Below, one piece after another: positions 57,205-64,000 of a stretch of 64,000 nt of DNA. The position numbers were made by a program, and so were the translations under genes. Source of the stretch: Mesocentrotus franciscanus (taxonomy: Eukaryota; Echinodermata; Echinoidea; Camarodonta; Strongylocentrotidae); contig CP137671.1 of NCBI GenBank assembly GCA_037976565.1, positions 27,971,813 to 28,035,812 of the forward strand, given 5' to 3'. The notes beneath the pieces are model-generated. The model was not told the DNA's origin. It saw only the letters and a list, made by a program, of their open reading frames with translations, and made no database searches. How positions within the stretch are numbered: position 1 is the stretch's first letter; every line of letters begins with the position of its first letter.

Positions 57205-58509
57205 TCAGAATGATGAGTGACCCGATGCTTTCATATACAGTAGGCCTATACTATCACAATTCATTTCATCAGTAGGGTTCGCGACGCTGTTACTATAAAT
57301 CTGACTGTTATTCATGAGTGTCATAGAAAGATCTTGTAGATCCGAATCCTTCCGATAAAAGTCGTCACCAGGAACCCTTGTATCATCATAATCCGATTAC
57401 AAAGCAGCAATTATTTTGGTTTTTCGGCTCATATCGGGTTTGGAGTAGAGCTCGTCAACATTGCTTGTGGGACCTGACCTGTTTGCCGACGAATCCTGCC
57501 TTTCATCCGTTCGTTCTACCGATAATGCATATGGTCTCTTATTCCTAATGACATTGTACGGATCGGAATGATCTGGTTGTCCACCACTTGGGCGAGGAGA
57601 CAATTGAAAGATCATCGGAGATGCCATACCGGTATTAGAAGGAATATATTTGACATCATCCGAAGAACAGTATGTACTGTCTTTAGCGCTTGGGACTACT
57701 ACAGTAGGTCGTACGCCACCAATCTGAAAGCTATCTGCAGTACTTGTAGAAATGCACCGGTCTTGCGCAGCTGCTGTTCTAAAGAAAGATCTTTAACTTC
57801 ATGGCTATTTGTAGTATAATCTATGCATTTGTTGTCCACTGCATCAGAGTCTCCATGCAAGGAGAAGCTTGGAAGTCCACTCTGAATTTCCGACAAGAAG
57901 GCATGACAGCATTGCCCATACTATGTTGCTTCCTGGCTAAAGTTTCAGTCGGTACATCATTCATAGGCCGAGGTCGTGCAGACAAAATATTGGTCAGTTC
58001 AAGAGATTCTGTAACGTCTTCACCAGCTTCTGTGCTTGAAACCATTCCAACATTACGTGTTGGCTTTACGCGACGCCGGTAAAAACCGCGAACGATAATG
58101 AAGCACATACACTTTGTCAACGAAACTGCTATTGCTGATACTATGGTCAACGGAACAATAAGTGATGTAGACGTATTTTCACTTTCTTTAAAAGTTGAAT
58201 CTGTTGGCATCATATTACTCGTAGTGACCTGATTTGTATTTGTATTTTTCCGAAATCGTTGATTCGGTAGTATTTCTTATAACATTGACATGGATAGTTT
58301 GACATGACCTGTCATCTGTTGAGTTACTTACTTGATTTCTGTCTGAAACCGATCTGGTATAAAATCCCACAAACTTCCAATGCTATAGAGTAGCAATGAG
58401 TATGAATTGTTTTTATTCTCCCCGCAGAGAAAAAAATGCGATCGGGAGCAGTTTCTTCCGTGGAATTGATTGGTAAATTGATTTTTATTGGCTTTAGCGA
58501 CGTAAACAT
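57205..58509 (-). pseudogene. R9: 5'-truncated long-tail receptor
   Basis: Only the distal ectodomain, transmembrane helix and tail remain. The 5' end at about 58509 begins with SLKPIKINLPINSTEE, which aligns with the third Ig-like unit of R1 (SSLKRFNSTESI), so roughly two thirds of the ectodomain is missing. Frames then change repeatedly (near 58400, 58230, 57850 and 57640). The helix is VPLTIVSAIAVSLTKCMCFIIV. The tail keeps STYCSSDDV, LYSKPDMSRKT, DYDDTR, IYSNSVANPTDE and LYMKAS (Lys replaces the Asn of the YxN motif), ending in TGA at 57205. An in-frame TAA at about 57397 separates IIAAL from SDYDD. Truncation coincides with a segmental-duplication junction. Confidence 0.75.
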
Positions 58510-60663
58510 AGGCGATTAGAACTGATGCAACCCAGTAGATTTAATCGAATTTCGTCACTATGGAGGCGGGGTCTAAATTTCTATTCCTTTAGTTATTTTA
58601 TGGTTATTAAAAGTCTTCGGTCTTTCCTTATACTGCATCTCACCGATATAACCATTAAATCAATCAAACACATTTCAAAACTATGGACTCGGTTTCTCCA
58701 AGGGTAAAGTATTGATCTGAATAAAGACATTATGTCCTTCAATAAAAATAAATGAAGGTGAATAAACTCACCTCGATATGTTTTTTAAATCGTCCTTCTA
58801 GTAAGCACCATCCCATGTTGATACTAAAATTTCTTTAAGTTGATTATTAACAGAAAAAAGAACAACTATACACATGCGAAGCATAATTGACAGCGTTATC
58901 GCTATTTTTTATTAAAAAGAAAACAATATTAAACCATCCTATCTTTGGCTTGACGCAATGGGAAGTGAATATATCCTAATGCAATCTTTCATATTCTGCT
59001 GTTGTCAGCAGTAAATAACTTCCCCTTTCATCCAAATGTCTATGATCATTTTGCTAATTACATACAATTGAATATATGAAGACAATTGAGACATGAAATT
59101 GAATGATACATATATGTGTAGCTCGGAGATAAAATTCGTTATCAATCATGATCAATTTTGTGACATGATATAATTTCCAATACACATGATACATAGACCA
59201 AGGCAATTTAATTGTATTTCTCCTTTCATCTCGTCCTATGAACAGGCATGGAATATATCTCTAGGTATATATAGTAGGTGTTATACCAAATATGAATAAA
59301 CGGAATAAATACGCGATACAACGTAATACGTTAAGTGTTATGTTAGATACAGTCATTGCAAACTAACATACGTTGCCTTAAACCCCCTTCACATAAACCG
59401 ATTTTTCTTACGAGTCCTTACGGATCGCCAACTCGTAGTCAATCGCAAGCATCCGTAAATAGCTCGTCACAATTCGCAACAACTCTCATACACTCTTAAG
59501 GACCCGTGAAAGGAGAGGCATGTCAACAATTTTGTACGATTGTCCACGGATTGATTTTTCCGTTAATAACTCGTAAATAGCTCTTAAAAATCCGTAAGTA
59601 TCTTAAACCGCTCGCAACAACACGTAACCATCCGTAAACTGGTCGCAAAAATCCTTAAAAGACTCGCAATTTAAAAAACGATTTGTTACGGTTAGTCTAC
59701 GATTTGCTTACGGATTATTTATTTGTAGCTACGAGTACTTTACGAAAATATACGTATACTTTACGTATTCTTACGAATTGTTTACGATTTGGGGAAAGAA
59801 ATAAAAGCTGCAAAATCGTAAGAACTCGTAACTACTCGTAACTAACTCGTAACTATTTGTAACAATCCGTAAAAACAAATCGTGGGATTTTGACGAAAAT
59901 ACATCGCAATAACTCGTACTAATCTGTAATGAACCGTAAATAGCTCGTAATAACTCGTAACAACTCTTGAATCGGTCGTAAAACTGGCCAAATCGTAAGG
60001 ATCTGTGACAAATCCGTGAGTTTGTGCGATCCGTAAGGACTCCTAAGAAAATTCCGTGTATGTGAAGGGGTATAAAATCCCGACAGGATTTTACAGTGGA
60101 GCCTGTCTAATAAGGTTCTTGAACGAAATTCTTAAATATCTTTGTGCGGCACATTATACGGAGAGAGTTTAAATTCATATTCGCTATCAATCTGATAAAA
60201 TCATTAAAAGAAGAAACAACTGAATGAATCATGAATGTCAACTTGTCAAGTTAACCTAAACCACAGTATCAAGATACAAAATTATTCGCGCTCATTTCTT
60301 TGCACATGGTTATCATTCTACTTCGACATACATGTAATAAGTTTTACAATAAAGACATTTTCCCCAAATGTTTGGGTTCTTAAACATGTTAAAATAAACT
60401 TTTTTGTTGTCACTCTTTGCACTTCTTATAGAAAATTTAGATTCAACTGTTCAAGGTTTTTAGGAAGGGTATCGTTCTTTTAGAGCTACTGCGGAATATC
60501 AAGAACCCTTTCAGAACCATGTTTTCTAAGAGCGCACTCCCATAATATCCAATATTATATAATATGTACACTGCATATCAGGTACTATATTTACTATCTT
60601 TCATATTGCCTACATTAATATTATCACCTTCTTTCATGCCTTGTGTCTACCCAATCCATATAC
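58507..60663. repeat. 3' flank of R10, copy 3 of the triplicated block
   Basis: Aligns with 49780-51213 and 1-1416, starting at GGCGATTA...ATGACGCAACC-like sequence and TGGAGGCGGG. It is interrupted by a 688-bp element at 59383-60070 and a small deletion just after it. No gene. Confidence 0.75.
59383..60070. mobile_element. 688-bp TIR element built of CTCGTAA-like words
   Basis: The ends are inverted: CCCCCTTCACATAAACCG with ACGAGTCCTTACGGATCGC, against CCCCTTCACATACACGG with AGGAGTCCTTACGGATCGC from the right end; about 40 of 45 bases match. The interior is a degenerate array of CTCGTAA/CCGTAA words on both strands with no coding capacity. The insertion breaks the flank copy at TTGCC(T/A)TAAA; the uninterrupted site is seen at about 50500 and 695. 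Confidence 0.85.
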
Positions 60664-61060
60664 TTAAGCCCTTCTGTAAGAAAACACAAACGCTAAAATG
60701 CTTACACCATGGGCTATTGTCGATACTACCGGTACCGATATGAGGTACGTTTACATGGATACCGTTTTCTTATAGTTTCCTTCATATATTGACGAATTAT
60801 TAGAATCATTTTCCATCCCCTGAGTAGAGACACAATGTTGGTAGATCAAGACTTGTAAAATCACCATTATGACTTTACAATATCGATCTTCTATTGAATT
60901 GTATAAAGGTCTTGTGTCTGCAACACTTACCAAAAATAGTGAACTTTCGTATTGTGGATGTTTTCGTAGATCAACACTTTCAATATTATGGACAATAATC
61001 TTTGAGTGATCTTACTTGGCACTGCAGAGGAAGAAGCAGATGAAAAACATGTATACATGT
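60664..61060 (-). pseudogene. R10: relic of a short-tail receptor
   Basis: Only the last ~130 codons are recognisable. The 5' part (IESVDLRKHPQYE, VSVADTRPLYN, CKVIM) matches the end of the R5 ectodomain (MNSLDVRKHAKYE, RVANPKLLHN, CEVIT). The short-tail cassette follows (STQGMENDSNNSS, VSM, then STIAHGVSILAFVFSYRRA). An in-frame TAA follows VSM where R1 and R8 have GAA (METY/METW), and there are frameshifts further upstream. It abuts the 3' end of R11 (61076) with almost no spacer. Not functional. Confidence 0.7.
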
Positions 61061-61075
61061 AGCCCAGCTCTGTCT

Positions 61076-63290
61076 TTAATTATCTTGGCTACCAAACGAA
61101 TTCACGTACAAATCATCTTGATTTGGGGGTTCATAATTAAGATTGCGAATGCTCGCACTGTTACCGTAGATAGGACCATCAACGAGGACATCTGAGTCTA
61201 CATCATTTTCTGCAACACGATTTGTCTGATTCATTGTTTTCATCACATTTCTCCAGTCGTCATCCGTAGGAGCTCTGTCACCTTGGTCATGCTGCTTGGT
61301 AACACCTCTTGATGCTGCAGAGTGATGGATCTTCTTGGTCTTTCGGCTCATGTCAGGTTTGGCATAAAGAGCCTCCACGTCTATCATCGGTTTGACCGCT
61401 ACATCCACCAGAGCATCAGTTGGTTTCATAAATGATGGAGTCCCTTTTCCGATATTGTTTGGACTCTTACAGTCCTTGTGCCCACTAAATCGAAGATTCC
61501 GTTGAATGGGTGTCGATGACGACAGCAGATCTGCCATCTCAGTTTTCGGGATGGCGTCATTAACATCATCCGAACAACAATAAGTGGTCTCCAGAGATGG
61601 CTCAATTTCAACGACTGTACTTGGAGCGTGTGTCTTGCGGATCCCTTCCTTATTGCGATGAGTGCCTTTCGATTTTCCTTGTCCAGTTATTTCATGAAGT
61701 TTTAAAGAAGCAAACTTTGAATCACAAATGGTGATATGATGCAAAGTAGAGGCATCCTCTTTCTCTACCAATGTCGGAGAAGCAGGAAGGCGTGGTGGAC
61801 CGCACCAACCAGAAAGCAGGGAATCACACTGTGTATCATTAACTGAAATTTCTGCTAGTGGCTGACTTGAGCCAGCCCCGTGGGAAGAGAGTATTCATCA
61901 GGTCGAGGAGACTGGGACGAAATAGTCGCCATTTCCAAGGTTTCTGTGCTATCTACACCTTCTGCAGTCGTTAAACCCCTTTGGAAACCAAATGTCTGAC
62001 ATTTTTTTCGAACTATGCCATGCAGTTTTGTAAAACATATGCCAATGACAAATCCCAGGGCTGATGCTACTCCCGCAGTCGCAGTCATGCAGATCCAAAG
62101 TTTTGTATTACCCTCGACATCATATGTCTCCAAATGTGTTCCTTTAGTTGTTGCCATGTCGGTAAATTGAGCACTAGGCCTAGTGGAAGTATAAGTAGAA
62201 GTCATTGTTATAGCTGTTACGATGACGGTCACAGTGAGGTTTCTGTATTGAAGATTTTCCGCTGAATGTACTTCCGTTGTGTGTTGTTGCTAGATTCTAC
62301 AAGAAACGAAATGTTTCTAAACATGTAGTCCAATAACTCTATATTTTCTATGCCATGTACCATCACAGTTGAGTAATCACCCTCTTCTCCGTAAAAGAAA
62401 AAAATATGATGTATGTTAGACAATGTATAATTTTTTGTAAATTCGAGAGGTATCGATTCTCGACCAACATTGTACCACCAAGTGTGGGAAATATGCTCAC
62501 TTGGGACACAACGCTCAAGTATTAATTGCTCAGGTTGCTCAATCCGAATCGTGTGTTGCATCGTTGATGGAAAATCACACGTCTTATTTACATTCAATTT
62601 TCTATAAAAAACTAAACATTTGAAGGGAAATTTATTTCCAGCCAGTAGGTTTTTCATTGTCACATAAACGCTGAATGTGTTTCTAATTTCTCTGTAGACA
62701 TCACCCAAATAGTTTAATCCAGTCTCATCCTTGGATACTACATTTTCTCCAGCTGCAATCTCTGCGTAGTCTTCTTTATCAAGCTGAATCCAGCGACAAG
62801 ACATCTCCACCCTACCCACTATATGGTAAAGAAGAGCATTACAAGTAGGGTCCGTGTTATAAATTCTTAAAATCAAATCAAACGCCGTACAAAGTGATCG
62901 AAACCCGTCGTAAATGTCAATAGTGTGAGTTCCTGAATCATTTTCTTGTGCGAAGTCTATAGAAATTTCAAACGTGTTTTCTTCGAATCCTTTAAGCAAT
63001 TTAAAACGTTCATTGCTGGCATTGCGTATGAAATCATGACTGGAACTGTGGTATATCCCAATTAAAACATTGCGATCGGTTGTCCACCGAAGATCTTGCG
63101 TATTTAGCAATGACTGTGCGACACGAAATTTAACAGAAACACTTTGGTCGTTACTTCTGTAGACAGTAACACTTTGGTATTGGTCATTCACACAAACTTC
63201 CGTCGAAATAGACAGCTGACAGAAAGCATGCAGAATGAAGAGAGGTAGAAATGCTTTCATTGTGAGGATCAAATCCTTTTTCGAGGACAT
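61076..63290 (-). pseudogene. R11: long-tail Ig-like receptor with two frameshifts
   Basis: The ATG at 63290, or 63260 (MKAFLPLFILHAFCQLSIS), supplies a signal peptide. The 353-codon ectodomain has NDSGTHTIDIYDG, VEMSCRWIQL, CDFP and a third unit with RCVPSEHISHTWWYN and FFYGEEGDYS (Tyr replaces the usual Cys of FxCG). The frame changes near 62235, leading to a Thr/Ser-rich stalk and helix (ICMTATAGVASALGFVIGICF). It changes again near 61865, within GCCCCGTGGG. The tail has TTYCCSDDV, LYAKPDMSRKTKK, IYGNSAS and DLYVNSFGSQ at the C terminus; DYDDPR is not recognisable. Both lesions are single-step shifts, so it could be intact in the animal. Confidence 0.75.
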
Positions 63291-63590
63291 TCTAAATGTT
63301 CAGTTTGTGAACTAGGCTTGCAACGAGTAGGAACTCAGATGTACAGCCACGCCAACTCACGCTAATCCTCAAAGTATAGAGCAGATATACTAGTCATGAT
63401 ATATAAAGTACCAATATATCTTTTGGAAGGGACTTTAAGATCATAAAACTGCTTTTACCAACATATTACAAATCACCCAATCACAGCTTGACACTCCAAT
63501 TACAAGGATCACTTTCATTTTATTGAAACATTATTTGTTTGACTGAGGCGTGAAGATCAGCAACTAAATCAGTACGTTTTGACATAAAAC
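63291..63590. other. 5' flank of R11
   Basis: No GC box or block shared with the other receptor promoters was recognised, and no gene. Confidence 0.4.
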
Positions 63591-64000
63591 TAATTACACT
63601 CACAGTAACAAAATAAAACGGAATGCGTTTGTGCGGGTACTTGAGATTTAATAGAGGATGGAATCTTGTTACCCTGAATATCAACATCATGACAATAGCA
63701 ACAACTACGACACAAACTTTCCCAACTGAATATAAAATACTTTTACTTTAAATGTTACACTGCTCCAATCCACCCCAAGGAAGGACCCGGGTATTACTTT
63801 CGAATCTTTTGATCAATTTATACAAGTATCTGCACCTGAAAACAACCCAAAGTACTCTCTGCATAGGGGCCACCAACAGACGAGAACTTGTGTACATCCC
63901 CCCACAGCCCGTAAAAAGGCGACAATGTTCCCTGCATTAAACAGGCGAACAGAGTTTACCTCCTCATTTGGAACTGTGAGCACAGGATATACGTATAACA
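63591..64000. mobile_element. Second copy of the 32046 dispersed repeat, cut by window end
   Basis: Near-identical to 32046-32460 in the same orientation, with only scattered substitutions and 1-bp indels. It lies about 300 bp upstream of R11. Confidence 0.7.

Noticed and set aside
1..64000. tRNA or rRNA genes
   Set aside because: No A-box/B-box pair or conserved rRNA segment was recognised by reading both strands; a tRNAscan run would settle it.

Overview
This is an AT-rich metazoan genomic window (one 500-N scaffold gap at 44667-45166). It is dominated by a tandem family of intronless type I membrane-receptor genes, and every copy lies on the minus strand. The clade cannot be fixed from the sequence. 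Retroelement types, GC level and an immune-type multigene family of single-exon receptors suggest a marine invertebrate deuterostome (echinoderm-like), but this is an inference of low confidence. I do not recognise the receptor family by name.

Eleven loci are called R1 to R11 in map order: R1 1417-2670, R2 9322-11499, R3 13357-15489, R4 16584-18682, R5 19976-22036, R6 25340-27545, R7 37902-39921, R8 51214-52483, R9 57205-58509, R10 60664-61060, R11 61076-63290. Only R2 (725 aa) and R5 (686 aa) read through without a lesion. The rest carry one or more small indels or nonsense codons, or are truncated. Some lesions are single-base losses in C runs and could be sequencing errors. The shared plan is: signal peptide; about three atypical Ig-like units (first unit with a D-S-G-x-H motif, second with LQMSCEWLQ, third with a CC...W...FxCG pattern); one transmembrane helix; and, in long-tail members, a cytoplasmic tail of about 250-300 residues with up to five spaced tyrosine motifs (YCSVDDV, LYAKPDMSRKT, DYDDPR, YGNS, LYMN). 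These look like SH2-docking sites (YxxP for Crk/Nck-type, YxN for Grb2-type, occasional YxxM, ITIM or ITSM matches), not an ITAM.

Three loci (R1, R8, R10) instead end in one shared short-tail cassette: a transmembrane helix followed by about five residues. Each is joined to a different ectodomain type whose best long-tail match lies elsewhere in the window (R1 with R7, R8 with R2, R10 with R5). This is the arrangement expected of paired receptors made by swapping 3' ends. The noncoding DNA downstream of the cassette is also triplicated (1-1580, 49780-51340, 58507-60830). The 5' flanks of R1/R5/R7 and of R2/R8 are shared too.

Layout: 1-6700, R1 with duplicated flanks; 7200-7900, retroelement debris with a hammerhead-like motif; 9300-22900, R2-R5 with a near-perfect inverted-repeat element at 12768-13177; 23950-24510, trinucleotide repeats; R6; 29100-36850, mobile-element-rich (two LINE reverse-transcriptase fragments, a TIR element, tandem repeats, a long repeat also seen at 63591-64000); R7 and a tandemly duplicated tract up to about 48160 that holds the gap; R8; 52900-54520, a LINE fragment, an inverted repeat and a THAP-domain exon; then R9-R11. 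The receptor array is the likely novel system: a rapidly turning-over, lineage-expanded set of surface receptors with diversifying ectodomains and a conserved tyrosine signalling tail.
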